Shown here piece by piece: positions 45,479-54,591 of a stretch of 64,000 nucleotides of DNA; the stretch's first letter is position 1; each line of letters begins with the position of its first letter. Source of the stretch: an uncultured Paracoccaceae bacterium (lineage in GTDB: Bacteria; Pseudomonadota; Alphaproteobacteria; Rhodobacterales; Rhodobacteraceae); assembly GCA_938049225.1 (NCBI GenBank), contig CALICM010000024.1, positions 1-64,000 on the forward strand. Reading direction: 5' to 3'. The position numbers were made by a program, and so were the translations under genes. The notes under the pieces are model-generated. The model was not told the DNA's origin. It was given only the letters and a program-made list of their open reading frames with translations, and ran no database searches.

Positions 45479-45593
45479 GAGATCCCCAAGACCATTCGGA
45501 TTCGAGGCACCCTTTGGTTGCTTTGCGCCCGCGATACCCGTATGACCTTGCGCGCCGTACACCGGTGCATACTGTCAACAACGCGAGATACGC

Positions 45594-47753
45594 ATGTCCC
45601 CATACGTGACCCGTGGCGGTTTATCCGTCGAGCCAACGCTTTCTGAGTTCATCGAGCAGCAAGCCCTGCCAGCCACCGGGATCGCGGCAGAGGTTTTTTG
45701 GACGCGTCTTACTGATTTCCTCGCCGGAATGACGCCGCGAAACGCAGCGCTTCTGGCCCGTCGCGAGGCGCTCCAAAATCAGATTGACGATTGGCACCGA
45801 CAGCATCGTGACACACCATATAACGCCCAGGCTTATGAGGCGTTCTTGCGTGACATCGGCTACCTGCTGCCCGAGGGACCGGATTTCTCCATTGAAACCC
45901 AGGGCGTGGATCCCGAGGTTTCGACACTGCCAGGCCCCCAGTTGGTCGTCCCGGTCAACAACGCGCGCTATGCCTTAAACGCGGCCAACGCCCGTTGGGG
46001 CAGCCTGTATGACGCGCTTTATGGCACCGACGCGCTGGGCGATGTGCCAAAGGGCAGGGACTATGATCCTGCGCGTGGTGCCAGGGTCGTGGCCTGGGCC
46101 AAGGCGCATCTGGATCGCGTGGTGCCCTTGGACGCCGGGCAATGGGCTGAAGTGACGGGCTTTCAAATTGCGGATGGCGCGCTGCGGCTGACCGGGCCCG
46201 ATGGAACCACAGGGTTGCACGACAATCGGCAGTTTGCGGGGAGCAGAACAGCGCCCGATGGGGCCTTGAGTGAGATATTCCTATCGGTCAATCACCTGCT
46301 AATCCAGCTTGTGATCGACCCTACCCAGACCATTGGCGCCGCCGACGCGGCTGGCATCGCCGACATACGGGTCGAGGCTGCAGTGTCGACCATCATGGAT
46401 TGTGAAGACAGCGTTGCGGCGGTGGATGGGGCGGATAAAGCCTTGGTCTATGCCAACTGGCTGCACTTGATGATGGGTGATTTGAGCGAAGAGGTCACCA
46501 AGCAGGGCAAAACCTTTACCCGTGCCTTGCACGACGACCTGCGGTTCACGGCGCCAGACGGGCGCGCTGTCACCTATAAGGGTCGTTCGTTGATGCTGGT
46601 GCGCAATGTTGGCCACCTTATGACCACGCCAGCTGTGCTCGACAAAGATGGTCACGAGGTGCCCGAGGGTCTGCTGGACGCGATGATCACTGTCCTTTGT
46701 GCGATGCCTGACGTGCGCAAAACAACCGCGCCGCGCAACTCGACCACGGGGTCGGTCTATGTCGTCAAGCCCAAGATGCACGGACCCGAGGAGGTCGCTT
46801 TTACCGACGATATCTTCACGGCCGTCGAGGCAGCACTGGGCCTGCCGCGCTACACCGTCAAGATCGGCATAATGGATGAGGAACGGCGCACCACGCTGAA
46901 CCTGAAAGAATGTATCCGCGCGGCCAAACACCGGGTGGTCTTTATCAATACCGGGTTTTTGGACCGTACGGGGGACGAGATCCACACCTCGATGCAGGCG
47001 GGGCCCATGGTGCCCAAAGGGGCGATGAAGAGCACGGATTGGATCGCTGCCTATGAGGATAACAACGTCGATGTCGGTCTGGCCTGCGGCTTGGCCGGTC
47101 GGGCGCAGATCGGCAAAGGGATGTGGGCGATGCCTGATCTGATGGCCGACATGTTGGCTCAGAAAGGCGCACATCCCCAGGCGGGGGCAACCTGTGCATG
47201 GGTGCCCAGCCCTACGGCGGCTGTCCTGCATGCCACGCATTACCATCTGCATGATGTGGCCGCTGCCCAAGCCCGGATTGCCGCTGATGGGACGCCTGCC
47301 CGATTGAGCGATTTGCTTAAGATCCCAGTGGCACAGGGCACCAATTGGTCCCCAGACGAAATTCGCGCTGAGTTGGAAAACAACGCCCAAGGGATATTGG
47401 GCTATGTGGTGCGTTGGGTGGATCAGGGGATTGGCTGTTCTAAGGTGCCAGACATCCACGACGTCGGCCTAATGGAGGATCGCGCGACGTGCCGAATCAG
47501 TGCTCAACACATGGCCAATTGGCTGCATCATGGCGTGGTCAGTGCCGAGGAGGTGCGCGCAGTGATGCAACGTATGGCCGCGGTGGTCGATGCTCAGAAC
47601 GCAAGTGATCCAGCGTATACGCCAATGGCCCCAACCTGCGATGGCGCGGCCTTTCAGGCGGCGTGTGCGCTTGTGTTAGAGGGGGTGGCGCAGCCCTCGG
47701 GCTATACCGAGCCGATTTTGCACCGCAGCCGCTTGACTTTGAAGGCTGCATGA
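45594..47753 (+). CDS. glcB: malate synthase G
   Basis: 719 aa, the expected length of the monomeric G form. [14 protein letters not shown] (catalytic aspartate region), [14 protein letters not shown], and [18 protein letters not shown] are family signatures. It condenses glyoxylate with acetyl-CoA to malate. No isocitrate lyase is adjacent, so it could serve glycolate or ethylmalonyl-CoA-pathway metabolism. It stands alone, 115 bases after the regulator gene. Confidence 0.96.
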   Translation: MSPYVTRGGLSVEPTLSEFIEQQALPATGIAAEVFWTRLTDFLAGMTPRNAALLARREALQNQIDDWHRQHRDTPYNAQAYEAFLRDIGYLLPEGPDFSIETQGVDPEVSTLPGPQLVVPVNNARYALNAANARWGSLYDALYGTDALGDVPKGRDYDPARGARVVAWAKAHLDRVVPLDAGQWAEVTGFQIADGALRLTGPDGTTGLHDNRQFAGSRTAPDGALSEIFLSVNHLLIQLVIDPTQTIGAADAAGIADIRVEAAVSTIMDCEDSVAAVDGADKALVYANWLHLMMGDLSEEVTKQGKTFTRALHDDLRFTAPDGRAVTYKGRSLMLVRNVGHLMTTPAVLDKDGHEVPEGLLDAMITVLCAMPDVRKTTAPRNSTTGSVYVVKPKMHGPEEVAFTDDIFTAVEAALGLPRYTVKIGIMDEERRTTLNLKECIRAAKHRVVFINTGFLDRTGDEIHTSMQAGPMVPKGAMKSTDWIAAYEDNNVDVGLACGLAGRAQIGKGMWAMPDLMADMLAQKGAHPQAGATCAWVPSPTAAVLHATHYHLHDVAAAQARIAADGTPARLSDLLKIPVAQGTNWSPDEIRAELENNAQGILGYVVRWVDQGIGCSKVPDIHDVGLMEDRATCRISAQHMANWLHHGVVSAEEVRAVMQRMAAVVDAQNASDPAYTPMAPTCDGAAFQAACALVLEGVAQPSGYTEPILHRSRLTLKAA

Positions 47754-47952
47754 GTGCTCTTTTAAAGGAATATTAATAGCCGCTGGTCTTTAAGCTGAAC
47801 CGGGCTCTCGCCCATTCCAATTTTTAAAGGTATTACGCGAAGGGTTTTTTTACTGTGCTCACAACGCCTAACATCTGAGACAATGCGCTTATCTTTCCCC
47901 TTTTGCCAGGGGCTTGGTCGCGCTATCTTGCAGGCAAACAGAAAGGCATCCC

Positions 47953-48711
47953 ATGGCACGTCCTGTCGTCGGCATTGTCGGCAACCACAATTTATTAAAT
48001 GAAGAATACCCGATCCAATGCGTCGGTGAGTCCAACATCGAGGCTGTGTCGCAGGTTGCGGGGGCGCTGCCGCTTCTTGTGCCAGCACTTCCTGATCATG
48101 TTTCCGTTTCGGAACTGATCAATACCGTTGATGGCATTGTGCTGACCGGTGGGCGCCCGAATGTGCACCCGCAACTCTATGGGCACGAGGCGACAGAGGC
48201 GCATGGCACCTTTGATCTGGACAGGGACAATCTGGTGCTGCCGTTGATCCGCGCCTGTGTCGAAACCGGCGTGCCGATCCTGGGTATTTGCCGCGGGTTT
48301 CAAGAATTCAACGTGGCCTATGGCGGCACGTTGCACCCCGAAATCCGGGACTTGCCAGGGCGGATGAACCACCGCATGGATCCTGATGGCACGATTGATG
48401 AGAAATTCGGCAAGACGCATCCGGTGGCGTTGACCCCAGGCGGGCGGTTCGCCCGGATCTTTGGTGCGGACGAGGTTGTGGTGAACACGCTGCACGGGCA
48501 AGGTCTCTTGGAGACCGCCACGCGTTTGGTCGTTGAGGGCCACGCCGAAGACGGCACGCCCGAGGCGTTGCATGTCGAGGGCGCGGCGGCCTTTGCCATG
48601 GCCGTGCAATGGCACCCTGAGTGGAATGCGCCAACCAATCCGGTGTCGCGGCCCTTGTTCCAAGCCTTTGGTCAGGCCTTGACAGCCGGACGGTTGCGGC
48701 AAGCGGGCTGA
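47953..48711 (+). CDS. class I glutamine amidotransferase, gamma-glutamyl-GABA hydrolase (PuuD) family
   Basis: 252 aa, start ATG 47953 after AAAGG. The nucleophile elbow is GVPILGICRGFQEFNVAYGG with the cysteine near 113, and the histidine-glutamate pair is in VQWHPEWN. It would hydrolyse gamma-glutamyl amides such as gamma-glutamyl-GABA in putrescine catabolism. No other puu genes are adjacent, so the substrate is open. Confidence 0.87.
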   Translation: MARPVVGIVGNHNLLNEEYPIQCVGESNIEAVSQVAGALPLLVPALPDHVSVSELINTVDGIVLTGGRPNVHPQLYGHEATEAHGTFDLDRDNLVLPLIRACVETGVPILGICRGFQEFNVAYGGTLHPEIRDLPGRMNHRMDPDGTIDEKFGKTHPVALTPGGRFARIFGADEVVVNTLHGQGLLETATRLVVEGHAEDGTPEALHVEGAAAFAMAVQWHPEWNAPTNPVSRPLFQAFGQALTAGRLRQAG

Positions 48712-48762
48712 CCGTAAAAGTTGGGTCCCCTATTGGCGCAGGCGGTCGATTTCGGCGCTGCG

Positions 48763-49251
48763 CTATCGCTTCGCCCCGGCGTTAGGCTCTTCGATGGCTT
48801 GATGATCGACCAGGTTCCACGCCAGGCCCGCATTCCGATAAATGCGCTTGCCCTTGTTGGGATAATCACCAACGTCGTGGGCCAGACGTTCCCCGACCAC
48901 CAGGCATCGCAGCGTTTCGGCGCCGGTGTTGCGTATCGAATGGGGCAGGCCGCCTTTTCGATAGCCTAGAAAATCACCCGCTTTGACGGGGACCGCTTCA
49001 TCGCCGATATAGGCCGTCGCTTCGCCGGCGAGAATGAACACACATTCGTCCTCGTGGTGGTGAACATGATGCTCGGTGGTCTCGTGGCCAGGGTCGACAT
49101 CGATAAGATGCACACCGATGCCCGTCAGGCCCGTGAGGTCGCCCAGGGATTTATTGGTCCGTTTCGCATTTTCGTTGAGGAAATGCGTCTTCTTAAGCCC
49201 CTCCATCTTTGCGATATCTTCGGCGGTGATCAGATAAGCGTCGGTTTCCAC
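48763..49251 (-). CDS. cupin-domain protein
   Basis: 162 aa from GTG 49251, which has AAAGGA nine bases upstream; an ATG at 49281 in the same frame has no visible ribosome binding site. The cupin core has EHHVHHHEDECVFILAGEAT with metal-ligand histidines and glutamate, then GDFLGYRKGGLPHSIRN. The second motif contains the fourth ligand histidine. Small metal-binding enzyme or sensor; substrate unknown. It follows the ABM monooxygenase gene on the same strand. Confidence 0.82.
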   Translation of the reverse strand: METDAYLITAEDIAKMEGLKKTHFLNENAKRTNKSLGDLTGLTGIGVHLIDVDPGHETTEHHVHHHEDECVFILAGEATAYIGDEAVPVKAGDFLGYRKGGLPHSIRNTGAETLRCLVVGERLAHDVGDYPNKGKRIYRNAGLAWNLVDHQAIEEPNAGAKR

Positions 49252-49354
49252 GATTTCGGTTCCTTTCAAAGCGCGGATCATGCGGGAGATGGGTCGATCC
49301 GCTGTCGAGGGACAAGGTCACCCCACCGTCTTTTCAAAACATGGGCGCTGGGGA

Positions 49355-49645
49355 TCAGATTTTCAGCTCTTCCAGCTTTCGAACTGTTTTGACTACCGTC
49401 AAAGGCTCGGCTTGGGCCGCGAAACGCGCCATGTGCTCCGAAGCCAAATGCACATCGAAGGCCTCGGCGTCGGTGTAGACCTCGTAAAGAGTAAAGGCGC
49501 CGGGGTCCGAAGGGTCCTGGCAGATGTCAAAGGTAAGGCAATCAACCTCCCTTTCTAATGATGTCGCCGCCTGTTCGACGAGCAGCGTCGCAAAGACCTC
49601 AGAATCCCCGGGGGCAACCCGCCAATCGACCAAGATCACAAACAT
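49355..49645 (-). CDS. ABM-type putative quinol monooxygenase
   Basis: 96 aa, start ATG 49645 after GGAG. MFVILVDWRVAPGDSEVFAT and FTLYEVYTDAEAFDVHLAS are typical of YgiN-like antibiotic-biosynthesis-monooxygenase-fold proteins. They dimerise to oxidise quinols or simply bind small aromatics. Divergent from the five-gene operon, with the 18-bp palindrome between the two starts. Confidence 0.85.
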   Translation of the reverse strand: MFVILVDWRVAPGDSEVFATLLVEQAATSLEREVDCLTFDICQDPSDPGAFTLYEVYTDAEAFDVHLASEHMARFAAQAEPLTVVKTVRKLEELKI

Positions 49646-49677
49646 CCCCAGCTCCTTTGCGGTTGCAACATAGCCCG

Positions 49678-49695
49678 ATTAACGTATACGTTAAT
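49678..49695. promoter_or_regulatory. 18-bp perfect palindrome, GntR operator candidate
   Basis: ATTAACGTATACGTTAAT reads identically on both strands. It sits 32 bases before the ABM gene start and 26 before the operon's first ATG. GTATAC-centred palindromes are typical sites of GntR/FCD regulators, and one is encoded third in the operon. It could control both directions. Confidence 0.7.
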
Positions 49696-49721
49696 TGGAT
49701 GCTAGCAACAAGGGACCGGTG

Positions 49722-50807
49722 ATGGGTTTGAAGATATGCGTGTTCGAGGGCGATGGCATCGGCCCGGAAATCATGGCCCCGACACAGCAGGTTCTGGATA
49801 CCGCCATGGCCAAGGTTGGGGCCGCGCCACTGTCCTATACCGCGCATCCAGCGGGCGCCGGTCACTATGCGCAAACGGGTGACGCCTTGCCCCAGGCTTC
49901 GATCAATGCCGCGCGGGCCTCGGACGCCATCCTGTTGTCCGCGATGGGGCTGCCCAGCATCCGCAAACCCGATGGGACCGAGATTACGCCGCAGATCGAA
50001 CTGCGCTTCGCGCTGGGCCTTTATGCCGGTGTCCGCCCCGTGCGTGTCTTCCCTGGCCAACCGACGCCGCTGTCGGATCCGCGCGCGGCGCAGATCGACT
50101 TTGTCTTGATCCGCGAAAGCACCGAAGGCCTGTTCGCCCATATGCACGAGGGCATTGTGACGGAGGTCGATGCGACCGAGACGCTACGTATCACGCGCGC
50201 CACGTCCGAAAAGCTGTTCGACTTTACCTTTCGCTTGGCACGTCAGCGCGCTGCGCGCCGGGGGCGCCCCGCCAGAGTCACCTGTGTCGACAAAGCGAAT
50301 GTGTTCCGCGCCTTTTGGTTTTTCCGCGAGATCTTTCACGAGCGTGCCCAAGCTTTCCCGGGCCTGGTCACGGATGCGGCCTATGTCGATGCGATGGCGA
50401 TGTGGATGGTCCAGCGCCCGTGGGAGTTCGATGTGCTGGTGACCGAAAACATGTTTGGCGATATCCTATCCGACCTTGGCGCTGGGCTGTTGGGCTCGCT
50501 GGGCCTGGCGCCTTCGGCCGATATCGGCGATGGGATCGCGGTGTTCCAACCCTGTCATGGATCGGCGCCCGATATCGCGGGGCAGGGGGTGGCCAATCCG
50601 CTGGCGATGATCTTATCGGGCGCCATGATGCTGGATTGGTTGGCCGGTGAACGGGATCAGCCCGTTTTGAGTGCTGCGGCCCAAATGATTGAAAACGCTG
50701 TCGCGCAGGTGGTCGCGGCCGGTCAGGCGGTAACCGCGGATCTGGGCGGGTCAGCCGGGACCGAGGCCTGTGCCGACGCGGTGATGGCAGCGATGGCCAA
50801 TGCCTGA
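49722..50807 (+). CDS. isocitrate/isopropylmalate dehydrogenase family enzyme
   Basis: 361 aa, start ATG 49722 after AAGGGA. CVFEGDGIGPEIM opens the NAD-binding fold, and ENMFGDILSDLGAGLLGSLG is the family signature with metal-binding aspartates. It oxidises a 2-hydroxy acid, usually with beta-decarboxylation; candidates are isopropylmalate, D-malate or tartrate-like acids. Because its partners are a sugar-type oxidoreductase, a lactonase-like hydrolase and an acid-sugar kinase, a tartrate-dehydrogenase-like role is more likely than leucine synthesis. Confidence 0.88.
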   Translation: MGLKICVFEGDGIGPEIMAPTQQVLDTAMAKVGAAPLSYTAHPAGAGHYAQTGDALPQASINAARASDAILLSAMGLPSIRKPDGTEITPQIELRFALGLYAGVRPVRVFPGQPTPLSDPRAAQIDFVLIRESTEGLFAHMHEGIVTEVDATETLRITRATSEKLFDFTFRLARQRAARRGRPARVTCVDKANVFRAFWFFREIFHERAQAFPGLVTDAAYVDAMAMWMVQRPWEFDVLVTENMFGDILSDLGAGLLGSLGLAPSADIGDGIAVFQPCHGSAPDIAGQGVANPLAMILSGAMMLDWLAGERDQPVLSAAAQMIENAVAQVVAAGQAVTADLGGSAGTEACADAVMAAMANA

Positions 50808-51822
50808 CCAGCGGGTCGGCGTGGTTGGGGCGGGTTATTTTGCCCAGTTTCAATTGCGCGCCTGGACCCGGTTGCCCGGCGCGAAGCTGGTCGCCGTGGC
50901 CGATAAAGATGCGCCGCGCCGCGCCGCGCTGACACTACCCGATACGCCAGTCTACGCCGATCTGACCGCGCTGCTCGAAAGACACGACCCTGATATCCTC
51001 GACATTGCGACCCCGCCAACAACCCATGCGGCGCTGATCCGCGCCACGCTGGGTTACGTGCCCACCATCATCTGTCAAAAGCCCTTCTGCGCCACACTGG
51101 CCGAGGCCGAGGCCCTGACCGCCGAGGCTCAGGCCGGTGGCTCCACGTTGATTATTCATGAGAACTTCCGTTTCCAACCCTGGTACCGCGAGATTGCCGC
51201 CCTCAAAGCCAGCTTGGGCCCAATTATCCAAGCGCGTTTCGCGCTGCGCCCCGGTGATGGCGCGGGGCCGGGCGCCTATCTCGACCGGCAGCCCTATTTC
51301 CGCGACATGCCCCGGTTCCTGGTCCGTGAAACCGGGATCCACTTTATCGATGTCTTTCGCTACCTGTTTGGCCCTCCTAGGGCCGTTTACGCCGATTTGC
51401 GCCGCGTCAATCCGGCGATAAGGGGCGAGGATGCGGGCCTGGTCATCTTTGATCTGGACGGCGGCGGGCGGGCGGTGTTCGATGGCAACCGGGCCCTGGA
51501 CCACGGGGCCGCGAACACACGGCTGACTATGGGCGAGATGGAAATCGAAGGGAGTGCCGCCACCCTGCGCCTCAGCGGTGACGGGGCAATCCACCTGCGT
51601 GCGAAAGGTAGCGCGACTTGGCGCCGTCACCCCTATGCTTTTGACGATATCGACTTTGGCGGCGATTGCGTCGCGGCCTTCCAGGCGCATGTGCTGGCTG
51701 GGCTGGCAGGTGATGCACCGATCGAGACATACGCCAGTGACTATCTGGCCAACCTGCGCTTGGAAGAGTTGATCTACAGCGCGGCGGAAACGGGCCAAAA
51801 GCTGGTGGTCCCAGATGCCTGA
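50800..51822 (+). CDS. Gfo/Idh/MocA-family oxidoreductase
   Basis: 340 aa, start overlapping the previous gene by 8 bases. VGVVGAGYFAQFQLRAWTRL is the Rossmann motif, and ICQKPFCATLAEAEAL has the EKP-like catalytic lysine (here QKP). RETGIHFIDVFRYLFG supplies the conserved aspartate/histidine region. Family members oxidise sugars, inositols or sugar acids with NAD(P). The QKP variant is acceptable in the family. The stop overlaps the GntR gene by 8 bases. Confidence 0.88.
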   Translation: MPDQRVGVVGAGYFAQFQLRAWTRLPGAKLVAVADKDAPRRAALTLPDTPVYADLTALLERHDPDILDIATPPTTHAALIRATLGYVPTIICQKPFCATLAEAEALTAEAQAGGSTLIIHENFRFQPWYREIAALKASLGPIIQARFALRPGDGAGPGAYLDRQPYFRDMPRFLVRETGIHFIDVFRYLFGPPRAVYADLRRVNPAIRGEDAGLVIFDLDGGGRAVFDGNRALDHGAANTRLTMGEMEIEGSAATLRLSGDGAIHLRAKGSATWRRHPYAFDDIDFGGDCVAAFQAHVLAGLAGDAPIETYASDYLANLRLEELIYSAAETGQKLVVPDA

Positions 51823-52486
51823 AGACCGCCCGACAACCCGCACTCGCTATGCCTATGACGAGTTGAAAGCTCGTATCATGGACAACCGCCTGACGGCTGG
51901 ACAGTCCTATCTAGAGCAAGCGTTGGCCGAGGCGTTGGGGGTCAGCCGAACGCCCCTGCGCGAGGCAGCGCAGCGGTTGGAAACCGAGGGCTTTGTGACC
52001 ATTCGCCCCCGCTTGGGGGTGATGATCCGGCCAATCTCGGCGGCGGATATGGCGGAAATCTATGATCTGCTGATGGTCCTGGAACCCCATGCCGCCGCGT
52101 TGCTGGCCGCGCGCAAGCTGTCGCCCGAGATCAAAGATCGCCTCGAGGCTGCGGTTGCCGCCATGGAAGACGCGCTGACCACGGGCGATCTGACAGCCTG
52201 GGCAGCCGCGGACCGGCAATTTCATACGGATCTGATCGAACTGTGCGGCAACGCGCGATTACAAGCCATCGTCGCGGGGCTGTGGGACCAGGTCCATCGT
52301 GCGCGGGTGGCGACTTTGGGTGCGCGCCAGGATTTGGCGGCGTCAAATGCCGACCATCGGGCGCTGATCGCCCTGATCTTCGCGGGCGATGCTAAAAGCG
52401 CCGAGCAATTACATCGCCGCCACCGCGCCCGCGCCGGGGCCGCGCTGGTCGAGATTCTGAAGAAGCGCGGGGGACCAGGATTGTGA
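51815..52486 (+). CDS. GntR-family regulator with FCD domain
   Basis: 223 aa. The winged helix is at about 12-75 (LAEALGVSRTPLREAAQRLE), and the all-helical FCD effector domain follows (about 85-215) with candidate metal ligands in DRQFHTDLIELCGN and NADHRALIALI. It is embedded in the catabolic operon, so it most likely represses it and is relieved by a pathway acid. The palindrome at 49678-49695 is the probable operator. Confidence 0.9.
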   Translation: MPEDRPTTRTRYAYDELKARIMDNRLTAGQSYLEQALAEALGVSRTPLREAAQRLETEGFVTIRPRLGVMIRPISAADMAEIYDLLMVLEPHAAALLAARKLSPEIKDRLEAAVAAMEDALTTGDLTAWAAADRQFHTDLIELCGNARLQAIVAGLWDQVHRARVATLGARQDLAASNADHRALIALIFAGDAKSAEQLHRRHRARAGAALVEILKKRGGPGL

Positions 52487-53301
52487 GCGACACGTGGGAG
52501 GTCACTGCCTTTAAATACGCCAAGCGCAATGGGCGCTTGCGCCAACACTCGTTTATATTGGACGATGACCATTCCAGTCCCCATGGTATGGATTACTACG
52601 TCTGGTTGCTGGAAAGTGAGGGTCGCCGGATCCTGGTCGACACCGGTTATGACCGTGCTGAGGGTCGCGCCCGCTTGCGCCCGATCGAGACCCCGCCCGA
52701 ACAGATGCTCGCGGCCCGTGGCATCGGGCCCGAGACCGTGGAGACCGTCATCCTGACCCATCTGCACTATGATCACGCGGGCTCGCTGGCGGCTTTTCCC
52801 GATGCCCAGCTTTGGGTGCAAGAGGCCGAGATGGCCTACGCCACCGGCCCTTGCATGTGTCATGACGCCTTGCGGATGCCGTTCACCGGCGCGCATATCT
52901 GCGACATGGTCCGCGCGCTTTACGCGGGCCGGGTGCGCTTTGTCAGCGGGCGGGCCGAGGTCGCCCCAGGTGTTGAGCTGCACTTGATCGGCGGTCATTC
53001 GCGCGGCCTGCAAGCCGTGCGGGTGCGCACCCGGCGCGGCTGGGTGGTGTTGGCGTCCGATGCCAGCCACTATTACGAGAACTTCCTCTCTGGCAAACCC
53101 TTCCCCATTGTCGTCGACCTGCAACAGATGCTCGACGGGTTCGCGCAGATCCGCGCGTTGGCGGATAGCGATGCGCATGTGATCCCCGGCCATGACCCGC
53201 TGGTCTGCGCGGCCTTCCCAAGCCTGGGTGACGAAAATGTCGTCGCTTTGCACGCCGACCCGAAGCCGGGTCTGTGGGACGCGGGCGGCCGCGCGATATG
53301 A
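52483..53301 (+). CDS. metallo-beta-lactamase-fold hydrolase, N-acyl-homoserine-lactonase-like
   Basis: 272 aa, GTG start overlapping the GntR stop (GTGA). The zinc motif is HLHYDHAG at about 93-100. Further ligands are a histidine in HLIGGHSRGLQ, an aspartate in VLASDASHYYEN, and a histidine in HVIPGHD. The family includes AiiA-type lactonases, so opening of a sugar-acid lactone would fit the operon; quorum quenching is an alternative. No signal peptide. Confidence 0.85.
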   Translation: MSDTWEVTAFKYAKRNGRLRQHSFILDDDHSSPHGMDYYVWLLESEGRRILVDTGYDRAEGRARLRPIETPPEQMLAARGIGPETVETVILTHLHYDHAGSLAAFPDAQLWVQEAEMAYATGPCMCHDALRMPFTGAHICDMVRALYAGRVRFVSGRAEVAPGVELHLIGGHSRGLQAVRVRTRRGWVVLASDASHYYENFLSGKPFPIVVDLQQMLDGFAQIRALADSDAHVIPGHDPLVCAAFPSLGDENVVALHADPKPGLWDAGGRAI

Positions 53302-54548
53302 CTACCTATTTCGGTGCCATTGCTGATGATTTCACGGGTGCGACGGACCTCGCCTCCATGATTGCCCGCAGCGGCACACCGGTCTCGCTGCGCCTGGGCG
53401 TGCCCGATTGCCCGCCGCAAGACAGCACAGGCGTGGAAGTGATCGCCCTGAAATGCCGCTCTACCCCTGTCGCCGAGGCAGTGTGTGAAACCACCGCCGC
53501 CCTTGACTGGCTGAGGGGGGCTGGTGCGCGCCGAACCTTCTGGAAGTACTGCTCCACTTTCGACAGCACAGCGCAGGGCAACATCGGTCCCGTGGCCGAA
53601 GCTTTGATGGCGGCGCTTCAGACGCACTTGACCATCCATGTCCCGGCTTTTCCCGAAAACGGCCGTTCGGTCTATATGGGCAATCTTTTCGTGGACCAGC
53701 AGCCGTTGGCCGAAAGCCCGATGAAGGACCATCCCCTCAATCCGATGCGCGATAGCAACCTGCTGCGCCTGCTCGCCCCTCAAACCACCGGCCCTGGCCA
53801 TCTGATCCCCTGGCCGGTGGTGGCCCAGGGGATGGACGCCATTCGCGCGGCGCTCCCGCAAAATGACCGGTTGACCCACATTGTCATAGACACCGTTGCC
53901 GATGCGGATCTGCAGGCGATCGCCCAGGCCACGGCACATTTGCCCCTGACCTGTGGTGGCAGCGCCTTAGGCGGTGCTTTGGCGGCTGTCTTTGTGAAAA
54001 GCGGCTCTCTTCCGGCGACCGCAACCACTAAGGCCACAGCCCCCAAAGGCGATCAGTTGGTCCTGTCTGGCAGTTGCTCGGCGATGACCCGCGCTCAAGT
54101 CGCCCATTTTACCGCCTTGGCCCCCAGCCACAAACTTGACCCTCTGACCCTTGCTGCGGGTCCCGCTGCTCTGCAATTGGCCCAATCATGGTTGGCCACA
54201 CAGCCGCCGGGCCCGAAACTGATCTACGCCAGCGCGGATCCAGAAGAAGTGGCCAAAGCCCAGCGCCAACTCGGGGCCGAGCGGGCCGGTCAATTGGTCG
54301 AACAGGCCCTCGCCAGCTTGGCCCAAACAGCCAAAGCCACTCAAATCGTCGTCGCCGGCGGCGAGACCTCGGGCGCGGTCGTCAAAGCACTTGGCATCTC
54401 GCGCCTCACCCTGGGCCCCGAGATCGCGCCGGGCGTGCCCTGGTGCTTTGCAGATACGTCCAATGGCCCCATCGCGCTCGCTCTAAAGTCCGGCAACTTC
54501 GGCGATGACGACTTCTTCAGTGCGGCATTCGCACATCTCACTGCCTGA
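53298..54548 (+). CDS. four-carbon acid sugar kinase family protein (OtnK-like, DUF1537)
   Basis: 416 aa, ATGA overlap with the hydrolase gene. GAIADDFTGATDLASMIARS at the N-terminus is the signature of the family, and VVAGGETSGAVVKALGI near 355 belongs to the nucleotide-binding C-domain. Characterised members phosphorylate 3-oxo-tetronate, D-threonate or related acids. The usual aldolase-like partner OtnC and isomerase OtnI are absent, so the pathway differs from the standard one. It is the last gene of the operon. Confidence 0.92.
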   Translation: MTTYFGAIADDFTGATDLASMIARSGTPVSLRLGVPDCPPQDSTGVEVIALKCRSTPVAEAVCETTAALDWLRGAGARRTFWKYCSTFDSTAQGNIGPVAEALMAALQTHLTIHVPAFPENGRSVYMGNLFVDQQPLAESPMKDHPLNPMRDSNLLRLLAPQTTGPGHLIPWPVVAQGMDAIRAALPQNDRLTHIVIDTVADADLQAIAQATAHLPLTCGGSALGGALAAVFVKSGSLPATATTKATAPKGDQLVLSGSCSAMTRAQVAHFTALAPSHKLDPLTLAAGPAALQLAQSWLATQPPGPKLIYASADPEEVAKAQRQLGAERAGQLVEQALASLAQTAKATQIVVAGGETSGAVVKALGISRLTLGPEIAPGVPWCFADTSNGPIALALKSGNFGDDDFFSAAFAHLTA

Positions 54549-54564
54549 GCCTACTTTGTCCCCA

Positions 54565-54583
54565 AAATATCCCCGCCGGAGGC
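54565..54583. repeat. 19-nt dispersed intergenic motif, copy 2
   Basis: AAATATCCCCGCCGGAGGC, identical to the copy at 41546-41564. It lies in the 43-base gap between the convergent ends of the OtnK-like and persulfide-dioxygenase-like genes. Confidence 0.6.
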
Positions 54584-54591
54584 TCCGGCCC

